DNA of 15,058 nt from Gp6-AA40 sp050742535 (GTDB lineage: Bacteria > Acidobacteriota > Vicinamibacteria > Vicinamibacterales > UBA2999): the NCBI GenBank assembly GCA_050742535.1, contig JBOGIQ010000125.1:1-15058 (forward strand), written 5' to 3'. The position numbers were made by a program, and so were the translations under genes. Within the stretch, counting starts at the first letter, position 1. Every line of letters begins with the position of its first letter. A model generated the notes under the pieces. It was given only the letters and a program-made list of their open reading frames with translations, had not been told where the DNA came from and searched no databases. Below are positions 1 through 7,566 of this stretch, piece after piece.

Positions 1-49
1 GGACGATGGTGGAAACGACGAGAAGAATTCGACGAAGGGAGGGTTTCAT
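1..49 (-). CDS. N-terminus of an exported or membrane protein (cut by window edge)
   Basis: Only the first 16 codons are in the window, reading MKPSLRRILLVVSTIV. A basic start followed by a hydrophobic run is typical of a signal peptide or first membrane helix. The ATG lies 9 nt after the TAA stop of the TPR lipoprotein gene, and the stop region itself (TAAGGGG) supplies a Shine-Dalgarno-like GGGG at proper spacing. The gene is therefore probably the second gene of the same operon. Its product cannot be identified from so little sequence. Confidence 0.5.
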   Translation of the reverse strand, partial: MKPSLRRILLVVSTIV

Positions 50-58
50 GTCGACCCC

Positions 59-1006
59 TTACTTCTTCGCCGTCTTGTCGTCGCTGGCGCTCTCGCCGTT
101 CGTGCCGACGGTCTCGGGCTGGTGCGCACCCTCGAGCGCCTCCTCAGGTCCGCCCTTCACCGCCTCGACGCGCGCCAGATTCTGCTTCGCCTTCGAATAG
201 CCGGGGTCCGCGCTCAACGCGGCGCTATACGCGCTGGCGGCAGCCTTGAAGCGACCGGTGTGCTCGAGCGCCATGCCGAGGTTGTTGTGGAACTCCGGCA
301 CGTTCGTCCGCAATTCCACCGCTTTCTCCAGCAGCGGCAACGCCTCGCTGGCGCGCTTCGCGTCGAGCAGCACGAGGCCGAGGTTGTTCATCGACCATGC
401 ATCGCCCTCGTTCAGTTCAATCGCGCGGCGGTACGCCTGCACCGCGTCATCCGTGCGGCGTTGCGCGTGGTAGACGCGGCCGAGCAGGCGCTGCACCTCC
501 GGCGACTCCGGATCGACTTCTCCTGCCAGCGCGAGCCGATCGCTCGCGTCCTCATCCCGCTTCTGCTCGATGAAGACTCGACTCAGGTTCACGAGGCTCT
601 TCACGTGACGCGGGTCGATGCTCAGCGCCTTCTCGAACGCGAATTCGGCCTTCTTCGCATCTCCGCTCTTCCACGCCGACAGCGCCAGCATGTAATGCCC
701 CCATGCGTTGCCCGGACGGCGCTCGGTGTAGCCGGCAAATATCGCCATCGCCTCGTCATACTTTTTCGCGCGGTAGGCGGCCTCGCCATCGGCGAACGAC
801 CCCGCGGCTTTCTGCGTCACCGGAACGGGATCGTCCTCTCCCGGATCCGACGTCGTGCCTCCTGGTGCCTTGGTATCCGCCGAGAGCTTCGCCTGTGCAG
901 CATTCCCTGCAGTCTTCGTCCCGGACTTCTCGTCTGCTTTCGAACAGGCGACGGCGCCAAACGCGACGAGCAGCAGGGCCGCGGTGGCATATCGAGTGCG
1001 TCTCAT
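59..1006 (-). CDS. TPR-repeat lipoprotein
   Basis: This 315-residue protein begins with a lipoprotein signal peptide: basic MRRTR, a hydrophobic core, then GAVAC with the probable lipidated Cys at residue 21. A disordered, charged linker (about 22-66) follows. Six tetratricopeptide repeats then run in a clean 34-residue register from about residue 68 to 270 (for example NAWGHYMLALSAWKSGDAKK and EFHNNLGMALEHTGRFKAAA). The C-terminal tail, from about 285, is acidic and low in complexity. TPR domains bind other proteins, so a periplasmic or outer-membrane scaffold role is inferred; no enzyme motif is present. The ATG is preceded by a good Shine-Dalgarno (AAGGAGAG, 5-6 nt away). The upstream region carries a sigma-54 promoter and an enhancer-like half-site array next to an NtrC-type regulator gene, which suggests tight activator-dependent expression. 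Confidence 0.93.
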   Translation of the reverse strand: MRRTRYATAALLLVAFGAVACSKADEKSGTKTAGNAAQAKLSADTKAPGGTTSDPGEDDPVPVTQKAAGSFADGEAAYRAKKYDEAMAIFAGYTERRPGNAWGHYMLALSAWKSGDAKKAEFAFEKALSIDPRHVKSLVNLSRVFIEQKRDEDASDRLALAGEVDPESPEVQRLLGRVYHAQRRTDDAVQAYRRAIELNEGDAWSMNNLGLVLLDAKRASEALPLLEKAVELRTNVPEFHNNLGMALEHTGRFKAAASAYSAALSADPGYSKAKQNLARVEAVKGGPEEALEGAHQPETVGTNGESASDDKTAKK

Positions 1007-1099
1007 GGTCCTCTCCTTGTGGGGCGAGCCTCGTTAAGCTCGCTTTCCCCTTCTTGATTCGCGTCCGCCTCCATGCGGCCGCGTGTGCCTGCGCTTAGG

Positions 1100-1114
1100 G
1101 CAAGGGGGCAGCCA
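1100..1114 (-). promoter_or_regulatory. Sigma-54 (-24/-12) promoter for the TPR lipoprotein operon
   Basis: On the minus strand the sequence is TGGCTGCCCCCTTGC. This matches the sigma-54 consensus TGGCACG-N4-TTGC at the invariant GG (-24) and GC (-12), with the exact required spacing; only positions 5-7 of the -24 block deviate. Transcription would start near 1088, about 80 nt before the TPR gene ATG at 1006. It is supported by the sigma-54 activator gene just upstream and the half-site array at 1183-1243. Confidence 0.62.
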
Positions 1115-1182
1115 TGCCGGCGCAATCGAGTCGTGCGGCTAACCGACGTCGCGACAGCAGGTTAGGGAAGAGGACTCAGACG

Positions 1183-1243
1183 GGACACGGGCGGGACCGT
1201 GTCCGGGCGGACACGTGATCGGCGCGGAGGTGTCCGGAGACAC
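1183..1243. promoter_or_regulatory. Half-site array, candidate enhancer (UAS) for the NtrC-type regulator
   Basis: Five half-sites of GTGTC(C) alternate in orientation here: GGACAC at 1183, GTGTCC at 1199, GGACAC at 1209, GTGTCC at 1230 and GACAC at 1239. They form perfect inverted repeats: GGACACGG-N6-CCGTGTCC (8-bp arms, 1183-1204), CGTGTCC-N4-GGACACG (7-bp arms, 1198-1215) and GTGTC-N4-GACAC (1230-1243). The array lies about 70-130 bp upstream of the -24 element, the normal distance for sigma-54 activators acting by DNA looping. No T-tract follows, so a terminator is less likely. Binding by the neighbouring regulator is inferred. Confidence 0.5.
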
Positions 1244-1272
1244 ACGCGCCGGGTATGTCTTCCGCCGGGATA

Positions 1273-2652
1273 TTAACGGGCGGAGCCCCTTGGCTGGTTC
1301 AGTCCATGACGGCGCATGATTTTCAACAGGCTGGAGTGATCGGACAGGCCAAGCGCTTCGGCGGTCCGGGTGATGTGCCACTCATGTGCGTCGAGTGCGG
1401 CGAGAATGATCTGCCGTTCGGCCTGAGCCTTCAGCGCCTTGAGCGTCCCAGGCGCCGCGGCGGCGTCGGCATCATCGCGGTCCTCGCCGCGGATCTCCGG
1501 TGGAACGTCAGCGGCGCGGATCTCGGACGCATCGGATGCAATCATCATCCGCTCGAGGCAGTTCCGCAGCTCGCGGACGTTGTTCCTCCGCCAGTCGTAC
1601 GCGGCGAGCAGCGCGAGCGCGTCCGCCGCAATCGTCTTCGGCCGTATCCGCAGGCTGGAGGCAATCGTGTGCAGCAGCCGATCGACCAGCACTGGAATGT
1701 CGGAGAGCCGGTCGCGCAGCGGCGGAACGCGCAGCGTGTGGACGTTGAGCCGGTAATAGAGGTCCTGACGGAAGCGGCCGGCCTCGGCCTCGCGCTCGAG
1801 ATCGCGGTTGGTGGCTGCGACCACGCGCGCCGTCACCTGCAGCGGCCGGTCGCCACCGACGCGGGTCACCTTGCGATCTTCGAGCACGCGAAGCAGCTTG
1901 GCCTGCGCGGCGAGCGGCAGCTCTCCAACCTCGTCTAGAAACAGCGTTCCCGCACCTGCGTTCTCGAACGCGCCGCGACGTAGCCGGTCGGCACCGGTAA
2001 ACGCGCCGCGCTCGTGTCCGAACAGCTCGCTTTCCACAAGCTGCTCCGGCAGCGCTGCACTGTTCACGGCAACGAGCGGCGTCTTCTCTCCGGGCCCGCG
2101 CCGATGCAGCTCGCGCGCGACCAGTTCTTTCCCCGTGCCGCTCTCGCCGACGATCAGCACGCTGCTCGGAATCGGTGCGACGCGCGCAATGGCGTCGCGG
2201 AGTATCCGCATCGGCTGGCTGTCGCCGATCAACGGCGTGTCACCGTCGAACCGCGACCGCAGCGTCCGCAGCTCGTTGACCATCCGGCCGCGCGAGACCG
2301 CATTCTCGATCTCCTGAACGACACGCTCGATCGGCTCGGTCTTGTCCACGAACCCGTACGCCCCGAGCCGCACCGCCTGGATGCAGCGGTCGTAGCTTCC
2401 AGTGCCGGTGTAGACGATGACCGGCGTGTCGATGCCGCGCTGGTGCAGCCGCCGAAGCACCTCGAAGCCGTCGGTTCCCGGCATCTCGAGATCGAGGACG
2501 ACGCAGTCGATCGGCTCGCGGCCGAGAAGGTCGAGCGCCTCGTCGCCGCCACCGGCAACAGTCGTGTGGTAACGACCGACGCGTTTCAAATCGTAGGCGT
2601 ACTGCTCGGCCATTGCCGCGACGTCATCGACGACGAGAACATGCGTGCTCAT
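1273..2652 (-). CDS. NtrC-family sigma-54-dependent response regulator
   Basis: The 459 residues have the classic three-domain layout. The receiver (1-120) has acidic D9/D10, phospho-acceptor D54 (VVLDLEMPG), T82 and K104. The AAA+ sigma-54 activation domain (about 140-385) has Walker A GESGTGKE (169-176), the sigma-54-contacting loop GAFTGA (216-221), Walker B GTLFLDE (235-241) and an arginine-rich RQDLYYRL segment (295-302). A Fis-type helix-turn-helix (about 405-452) ends GLSDHSSLLKIMRRHG. When phosphorylated it should oligomerise, hydrolyse ATP and open sigma-54 RNA polymerase complexes. The sensor II region reads WRRNNVRELRN, a small variation on the usual WPGNVRELRN with the arginine kept. 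Its ATG overlaps the kinase stop (ATGA), indicating translational coupling with its cognate kinase. The sigma-54 promoter immediately downstream is its most obvious target. Confidence 0.97.
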   Translation of the reverse strand: MSTHVLVVDDVAAMAEQYAYDLKRVGRYHTTVAGGGDEALDLLGREPIDCVVLDLEMPGTDGFEVLRRLHQRGIDTPVIVYTGTGSYDRCIQAVRLGAYGFVDKTEPIERVVQEIENAVSRGRMVNELRTLRSRFDGDTPLIGDSQPMRILRDAIARVAPIPSSVLIVGESGTGKELVARELHRRGPGEKTPLVAVNSAALPEQLVESELFGHERGAFTGADRLRRGAFENAGAGTLFLDEVGELPLAAQAKLLRVLEDRKVTRVGGDRPLQVTARVVAATNRDLEREAEAGRFRQDLYYRLNVHTLRVPPLRDRLSDIPVLVDRLLHTIASSLRIRPKTIAADALALLAAYDWRRNNVRELRNCLERMMIASDASEIRAADVPPEIRGEDRDDADAAAAPGTLKALKAQAERQIILAALDAHEWHITRTAEALGLSDHSSLLKIMRRHGLNQPRGSAR

Positions 2653-4352
2653 GCTGTGCGCGAGGAACCGGTCCCGGGGATGTCCACGACCATCCGTGTG
2701 CCCTGGCCAGGAACGCTGTCTACGCTGATCGTTCCGCGGAGATCGATGACCAGCCGGCGCACGATCGACAGTCCCAGACCCGTGCCCCCGTCTTTGGTCG
2801 TGTAGAAATCCTCGAAGATTCGTTTCGTCTCATCGGTCGACATGCCGCGTCCCGTGTCCGCCACCAGTACGCGCGCGGACGGTGACTCGCCGTCCCGGGC
2901 GACGGTCCGCGTCGAGACGGTGACCGTGCCCGGCTGCGATTCGAGGCTGTCGACGGCATTGGCGATCAGATTCTCGAGGATACGACGGAACGCAACGGGA
3001 TCTCCTTCCACCGCCGGGACATTCGTCAAATCCGTCTCGAACTCGACGGACTGATGTCCTTGCGCGGCGCGCACGACCTCGGTGACCAGCGCGTTGAGAT
3101 CGCAGGCCCGTCGATTGACCACCGGCGTCAGCCGCTGGTAGCTCGTGGCCAGCGTCTCGAGATACGCGATGCTGGAATCGACCGTCTGCCGCCGCTCCGC
3201 GAAGATCGCCGGAAGCGCGCCGGGATCGTCGCGCGAGACCTGCTCCAGGTGGCGCATGACGTTGCGAAGCGGAATGAGGCCATTCTTGATGTCGTGGTTG
3301 ATCTGCCGCGCCAGCTCACCCACCGTGGCTCGCCGCTCCGCCTCGCGGATACGTCCCGTGCTGGTGCGCAACCGTGTGGCGAGGTCGCCAAGCAGGCTGG
3401 ACAGCCTGCCGACTTCATCGGTTCCGGCATCGAACTCGACGTCGAGCCGATCGAGATCGAGCACGGCGGCCTTGTCGGCAAGCGCGGAAAGCGGCCTGCT
3501 GATCCGCGACGACACCCACACCGCCAGCAGTAACGCCGCCATTGCGGTCCCGGCCGCCGTGAAAAGGAACCATGAATCCGCGCTGCGCAGCAGCGCCTGC
3601 AGCGGAGTCAGCGGCTGAACGACTTCGAGCGTGGCCGGCACGACCTGAAGGGGCGCGCCTTGGTCGGATCTGATGAGAGGAACCTCGATGTGCCGCACAG
3701 CGGAGTCCGTCACGTCGGGGGGGTGGTCGGTGGTCGAGAGGCCGCCACGCGGGTAGGTCAGCGACACGACGATCGAACGATCGCGCGCCAATCGTGTCAG
3801 GAAGTCTCGATCCACCGTAAGTCCGCCGACGATCGCGAACGTGCGGCCGCTGAGCACGACCGGTTCGACGCGCGCCAACGCCAGAAATTCACGATCTGCG
3901 CTGCGGGCGATGACGAACGCGACATCGCGCGCGTTACGCAGGGCCGACACCAGCTCCGGCTCGACGCGGCCGTGTTCGTTCCGGAAATGCCCGGAGCTGA
4001 GAATCCGGCCCTCGTCGTCCTGAATCTGCAGCATCGAGAGACCGGTCAGCCGCATGGCGGTGTTCGCGTAATCGAGCAGGTAGTCCCGCTCCGACTCGAC
4101 GCCGGAGACCGCGGCCAGGCGGAACTGGCTGTCGTCCTGCAGCGCGCGCGCGAGCGAGGCGAGGCGCTGGGAAATTCCAGCGCTTTCGCGTGCGAGGTCT
4201 TCGCCAATGACTTCGACCACGCTGTCCAGGCGTGGCTGATATTCCTGCGCCAGGCGCTTTGTCATCTCCTGCCGCAGTCCGAACGCCAGCAGTGCGACCG
4301 GGATCAGCACGATCGCCGCGAAGGCAATGAGCAGACGGCTACGCAGGCTCAT
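2649..4352 (-). CDS. Membrane sensor histidine kinase (NtrY-like catalytic core)
   Basis: This 567-residue protein has a first membrane helix at about 7-27 and an extracytoplasmic sensor region of about 230 residues. A second helix (about 261-281, FLFTAAGTAMAALLLAVWV) leads into a HAMP domain (about 282-335). The dimerisation and phosphotransfer helix carries H353 in INHDIKNGLIPLRN, similar to the HEIKNPLTP box of NtrY-type kinases. The ATPase domain has the N box (ENLIANAVDS, 460-469), the G1 box DTGRGMS (499-505) and F/G2 boxes FEDFYTTKDGGTGLGLS (513-529). No PAS domain is evident. It should autophosphorylate and pass phosphate to D54 of the regulator whose start codon overlaps its stop. 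It begins only 3 nt after the binding-protein gene, which suggests that protein supplies the signal. No strong Shine-Dalgarno is visible, so coupling to the upstream stop is likely. Confidence 0.97.
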   Translation of the reverse strand: MSLRSRLLIAFAAIVLIPVALLAFGLRQEMTKRLAQEYQPRLDSVVEVIGEDLARESAGISQRLASLARALQDDSQFRLAAVSGVESERDYLLDYANTAMRLTGLSMLQIQDDEGRILSSGHFRNEHGRVEPELVSALRNARDVAFVIARSADREFLALARVEPVVLSGRTFAIVGGLTVDRDFLTRLARDRSIVVSLTYPRGGLSTTDHPPDVTDSAVRHIEVPLIRSDQGAPLQVVPATLEVVQPLTPLQALLRSADSWFLFTAAGTAMAALLLAVWVSSRISRPLSALADKAAVLDLDRLDVEFDAGTDEVGRLSSLLGDLATRLRTSTGRIREAERRATVGELARQINHDIKNGLIPLRNVMRHLEQVSRDDPGALPAIFAERRQTVDSSIAYLETLATSYQRLTPVVNRRACDLNALVTEVVRAAQGHQSVEFETDLTNVPAVEGDPVAFRRILENLIANAVDSLESQPGTVTVSTRTVARDGESPSARVLVADTGRGMSTDETKRIFEDFYTTKDGGTGLGLSIVRRLVIDLRGTISVDSVPGQGTRMVVDIPGTGSSRTA

Positions 4353-4355
4353 GGC

Positions 4356-5882
4356 TCATGGGCGGTCATTCATGCCGGCGATCACCAATCCACCGTCCGA
4401 CTCCGCAGAAAATCCGGAGCGGCCGCGGCGCACGATGGCATGCAGCCGCGTATCCACGAGCGGGATGATCGTCTCGGGATCGAGCCACGGCGCACCATCC
4501 ATCAGCGCCTGCAGATCCCGGCAGGAATCAACCGGCGAGGTGGCAACCGCGACGATATGCCCGGCATCGGTGCCGCGCCGGCGTGCCACAGCAAGAGCCT
4601 CACCGGTCAATCCCGTGGCACGCTCGTATGTCCGGCGCGGACGATCGGGCAGCAGCGCGTCGAGGAACACCATTGACGAAGGGCCGGGCGCGCGGGCGAG
4701 GCCGACCAGCCGCTCGGCGAGATCACGCGCTGCCGCGTCGCCCGTTTCATAAACAATCCGTGGTGTCGGTGAGGGTTGGCCGGGAGGCGCCGAACGGCCG
4801 ATCTCGCAGTCCGCCAGCATCTGCCACCAGAACGGCCCCTGCGCGCCTCTCGCTTCCCCGCGCACCGCATCGCTCGCCAGCGCGTGCCGTGAGGACTCCG
4901 TCAGCGTCGGCGCCGTGCGCGATCGTCCCGGCGTGAGCAGCACGTAGGTCCGCAGCCACGCCAGCGGCAGGGTCTGGAATTGCGGGAGCGATGCGGCATA
5001 TCGAAGCGTCGCGGGATCGCGTGTGAGGAGCAGCTCGATGCCGCGATCCAGCAGGTCGCGGGGATCGCCGGGAGCGACCACGAACCGAATCGGCGGCTGG
5101 TTCTCCCGCGAGATGACGAGGGCAGACGAACCGCTCGACGGCGCTCCGCTTCGATCCGGCGTGATTCGTGTGGAACGCGTTCCCGCCGGCCATGGCGAGT
5201 CGGCAACGGCTTTGGAGATCGCCAGATCAGAATGCGACAGCGCCATCGGCGCATCCGTGCGCTGGCTCCGCAACCTGATTGCCACAACCCGCTCGCCGAT
5301 CGGGGTAATGGATTCGACCAGACGACTCGCAGACGGGCGCAACTCGCCCGTCCCGCCGGTGCCGGTCCAACTTGCCCGGACGTCCATTGCCGTGACCGGT
5401 GATCCATCGGAAAAACGCGCGGTGTCCCGCAGGGTCACGATCCAGGTGAGGCCGTCGCCATCGAGGCGCCACGCTGCGGCCAGTCCAGGGACGACGCGTC
5501 CCATGCAGTCGGCCCGAACCAGCGTTTCATAGACCTGACGGAACAACAGCCGCTCGCTGTCGTTGGAAGGGCGGGGCGCGTTCGACGCATCGACGCGATC
5601 GCTGAGGGCGACGCTGGCAATTGGTTCACCGGGCTCGGCAATCAACGCGCACTGGTCCGCGGCTCGCGCTGGTTGAGTGGTCGGTGGGGCCGCCGCCGCA
5701 ACCGGCGGTTCGGATGGGCGAGGGGCTGGCGGACTCGGCACGACCTCCGGCGGGGATGCGGGCTGGCCCGGCTGTGCTGCGACCGGAGTCGCTGGCGGTG
5801 CGCCGCGTGAACTGCACCCCCCCGTCGCCTCAATGCAGGCGATGCACGCGATGGCGGCAAACGTTCGACGCGTCAGCTTCAC
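4356..5882 (-). CDS. SBP_bac_5-like periplasmic binding lipoprotein linked to the two-component pair
   Basis: A GTG start at 5882 gives 508 residues beginning MKLTRRTFAAIACIACIEAT, a twin-arginine-like export signal. A lipobox-like ATGGC places the probable lipidated Cys at residue 23. A Pro/Ala-rich linker (about 28-75) leads to a segment typical of family 5 extracellular solute-binding proteins (about 105-172: ERLLFRQVYETLV, VPGLAAAWRLD, LTWIVTLRDTARFSDGSPVT, MDVRASW). The remainder is recognisable only by its length and general alpha/beta character. No ABC permease or ATPase gene is near; histidine kinase and response regulator genes follow at once, so it probably acts as a ligand sensor rather than in transport. 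The frame stays open upstream to 6119, but that extension looks non-coding. No good Shine-Dalgarno precedes the GTG, so the start is uncertain. Confidence 0.85.
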   Translation of the reverse strand: MKLTRRTFAAIACIACIEATGGCSSRGAPPATPVAAQPGQPASPPEVVPSPPAPRPSEPPVAAAAPPTTQPARAADQCALIAEPGEPIASVALSDRVDASNAPRPSNDSERLLFRQVYETLVRADCMGRVVPGLAAAWRLDGDGLTWIVTLRDTARFSDGSPVTAMDVRASWTGTGGTGELRPSASRLVESITPIGERVVAIRLRSQRTDAPMALSHSDLAISKAVADSPWPAGTRSTRITPDRSGAPSSGSSALVISRENQPPIRFVVAPGDPRDLLDRGIELLLTRDPATLRYAASLPQFQTLPLAWLRTYVLLTPGRSRTAPTLTESSRHALASDAVRGEARGAQGPFWWQMLADCEIGRSAPPGQPSPTPRIVYETGDAAARDLAERLVGLARAPGPSSMVFLDALLPDRPRRTYERATGLTGEALAVARRRGTDAGHIVAVATSPVDSCRDLQALMDGAPWLDPETIIPLVDTRLHAIVRRGRSGFSAESDGGLVIAGMNDRP

Positions 5883-5904
5883 GGCCGTGAACCATGATCG
5901 CTGA

Positions 5905-6135
5905 TCATTCCTCCGGTTCCATAGCGTTGACGAACTCGCTGAACGAGCTGGCGATCTGGTGACCCGTCTGGTAGGCGGGGTGCAGTTGACGAAGGACGAG
6001 AACGTGGAGCGGCCGAATGTCGTCAGGAACTGCCGGTGGTCCTCCGGGAGCTGGCTGAAACGCGTCCCCGTCCACAGGTGTAATGCCGAGTGTTGCGGTT
6101 TGCCAGCCAGAGCTGTCATCCGCGGGCACCTGCAA
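5905..6135 (-). CDS. Doubtful small ORF in the leader of the sensor operon
   Basis: A 76-codon frame opens with TTG (a GTG lies two codons later) and ends in a TGA 22 nt before the GTG of the binding-protein gene. Its second half (LHVLVLRQLHPAYQTGHQIA) has a natural-looking composition, and its last codons contain GGAGGA. Against it, the start lies in the T-tract of the upstream terminator, there is no ribosome-binding site, and no family is recognised. It may be a leader peptide, a gene remnant or chance. If it is not coding, 5883-6133 is simply the promoter and leader region of the sensor operon. The only sigma-54-like match there (TGGC at 6109 and GC at 6095, minus strand) is weak. Confidence 0.25.
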   Translation of the reverse strand: MQVPADDSSGWQTATLGITPVDGDAFQPAPGGPPAVPDDIRPLHVLVLRQLHPAYQTGHQIASSFSEFVNAMEPEE

Positions 6136-6168
6136 AAGAAAAGGCCGCCCGAACGGGGCGGCCCTTTT
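6134..6168 (-). terminator. Rho-independent terminator of the ankyrin/DUF1592/DUF1552 operon
   Basis: An 8-bp GC-only stem (6143-6150 with 6156-6163) closes a 5-nt loop. On the minus strand it is followed by TTTTCTTTT, a strong terminator about 70 nt after the DUF1552 stop. A CTTTT run on the plus side makes it potentially bidirectional. It insulates this operon from the sensor operon beginning just beyond. Confidence 0.86.
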
Positions 6169-6187
6169 GTCGTCGCGGCTGGAGGGC

Positions 6188-6237
6188 CCGGCTAAAGCCG
6201 GACACTACGAACCAGCCAACTATCTAACTACCAACTA
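6188..6237 (-). repeat. 3'-end composite repeat, copy 1 (TAG-word tract plus GTGTCCGGCTTTAGCCGG)
   Basis: Reading the minus strand, the DUF1552 stop codon TAG is itself the first word of a tract of TAGTTGG-like words (6209-6237). The tract ends in a 21-bp motif (6188-6208) containing CCGGC-TTTA-GCCGG. The same motif, with 19 of 21 bases identical, closes a similar tract after the cytochrome gene at 11758-11778. This copy can form a 5-bp stem with a TTTA loop. Confidence 0.55.
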
Positions 6238-7566
6238 GAGATTGAACCGTCCCGTGCTCGGCCCCATGCTCGCGATCTCGACGCCCGCGAGGTGCGCGAT
6301 GGCCAGCAGCAGGTTCGCCGTCGGCTCGTCCTTGCCGGCGACGAGGTGGCGGTTGCCCTTCAGGCGGCCGTGCGCGCCGCCGACGAGCAGCGCCGGCGGG
6401 TTGCTGCGATCGTGCGCGTTGCCGTTGCTCATGCCGCTGCCCCAGTAGAGCAGCGAGTGATCGAGCAGATTGCCGTCGCCGTCCTTCGTCGCGCGCATCT
6501 TCTCGAGGAACTCGGCGAACTTCACCATCTGATACGTGCCGATTTTGGCGTACTTGGCCAGCTTCTCGGCGTCGTTGCCATGGTGCGAGATGCTGTGGTG
6601 CGTCTCCGGGCAGCCGATGTGCGCGTAGCTGCGGTCGGTCGGCTCGTGGCCGATCATGAACGTGAACACACGGCTGATGTCGCCCTGCAGCGCCAAGTGC
6701 ATCAGGTTGTAGGTGACGCTCATGTGATCGTCGAAGGCCTCGGGCAAGCCGATCGGCGACTCGGGGTTCCCGGTGATGGTCGACAGCCTCGTCTCCATGC
6801 GATCGAGCTGCTGCTCGACCTCGCGGATGTTGCTCAGGTACTCGTCGAGGATGGCGCGGTCGGGCGCGCCGAGCGAGCGGCGCAGCTTCGCCGTTTCCTG
6901 CGTCACGGAGTCGAGCAGGCTCTGCTTCTCCTTCAGCCGGGCGGCGCGGTGCTCCGCCGACCCGGTCTCCCCGAACATCCGTTCGAAGGTGACGCGCGGG
7001 TTGATCGACACCGGCAGCGGACGGGTATCGTCGCGCCAGGCGAGCGTCTCGAACAGCACGCACGGGAACCCGTCGCATGCGCCGGCGGCGGTGCCCATGT
7101 CCTCTGTGCCGACTTCGATCGAGTGCAGCGGCGCGTCGCCCGCCACGTGGTCGGCGATGTACTGATCGACGGTCTTCTTCGACTGCAGGAAATTGAAGGA
7201 GTCGCCGGTGGCTTCGCGGTCGACGACCGGGCCGATGCCGTTCAGAAACGCGGAGCTGGCGCCGACGTGCACCGATTCACCCCACGGCGCTTTCATCTTG
7301 CTGATGGTCACGAGCTGATCGCGGAACGCTTCTATCGGCTGCATCACCGGCTTGAACACGAAGTCGCTGCCGGTCTGCTCCGGATGCCACGTGTCGGGAT
7401 AGACGCCGCACGGCATGTAGATGACGCCGAAGCGGAACGGCGCTCTTGCCCGCGACTGCGCGACGAGCGCTGGGACCATGGCGTCGAGCCAGGGAAGCGC
7501 CACGGCGGCGCCAAAGGCCCCGCGGATGAATGTCCGACGTGAGAGGTGCTTCTTCGTGACGATCAT
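6235..7566 (-). CDS. Tat-exported DUF1552 family protein
   Basis: This 443-residue protein starts with a clear twin-arginine signal (SRRTFIRG at 9-16, then a hydrophobic stretch, cleavage near residues 37-40), so it is exported folded. The rest matches the DUF1552 family: FGVIYMPCGVYPDTWHP near the start, an internal helical region (about 205-262), a histidine-rich CPETHHSISHHGND segment (319-332) that could bind metal, and SLLYWGSGMSNGNAHD (371-386). The family has no established reaction; a relation to DUF1501/sulfatase-like proteins has been suggested. The ATG overlaps the stop of the DUF1592 gene (ATGA), and the two families habitually occur as neighbours. The frame is open much further upstream, but the signal peptide and overlap fix this start. 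Confidence 0.96.
   Translation of the reverse strand: MIVTKKHLSRRTFIRGAFGAAVALPWLDAMVPALVAQSRARAPFRFGVIYMPCGVYPDTWHPEQTGSDFVFKPVMQPIEAFRDQLVTISKMKAPWGESVHVGASSAFLNGIGPVVDREATGDSFNFLQSKKTVDQYIADHVAGDAPLHSIEVGTEDMGTAAGACDGFPCVLFETLAWRDDTRPLPVSINPRVTFERMFGETGSAEHRAARLKEKQSLLDSVTQETAKLRRSLGAPDRAILDEYLSNIREVEQQLDRMETRLSTITGNPESPIGLPEAFDDHMSVTYNLMHLALQGDISRVFTFMIGHEPTDRSYAHIGCPETHHSISHHGNDAEKLAKYAKIGTYQMVKFAEFLEKMRATKDGDGNLLDHSLLYWGSGMSNGNAHDRSNPPALLVGGAHGRLKGNRHLVAGKDEPTANLLLAIAHLAGVEIASMGPSTGRFNL

Noticed and set aside
122..1057. 311-codon plus-strand frame opposite the TPR gene
   Set aside because: It is the antisense of a six-TPR lipoprotein with signal peptide and Shine-Dalgarno; the frame is rich in Arg, Leu and His and has no start signal.
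1183..1243. Inverted repeats after the response regulator read as its terminator
   Set aside because: There is no T-tract on the minus strand, the half-sites recur in alternating orientation, and they stand at enhancer distance from a sigma-54 promoter.
6094..6109. Second sigma-54 promoter upstream of the sensor operon (TGGC...GC)
   Set aside because: The invariant GG and GC are correctly spaced, but the -12 block lacks TT and no enhancer half-sites accompany it; too weak to call.
5883..6119. N-terminal extension of the binding-protein frame to the ATG at 6119
   Set aside because: It would bury a clear export signal (KLTRRTF followed by a hydrophobic stretch and ATGGC) 79 residues inside the protein.
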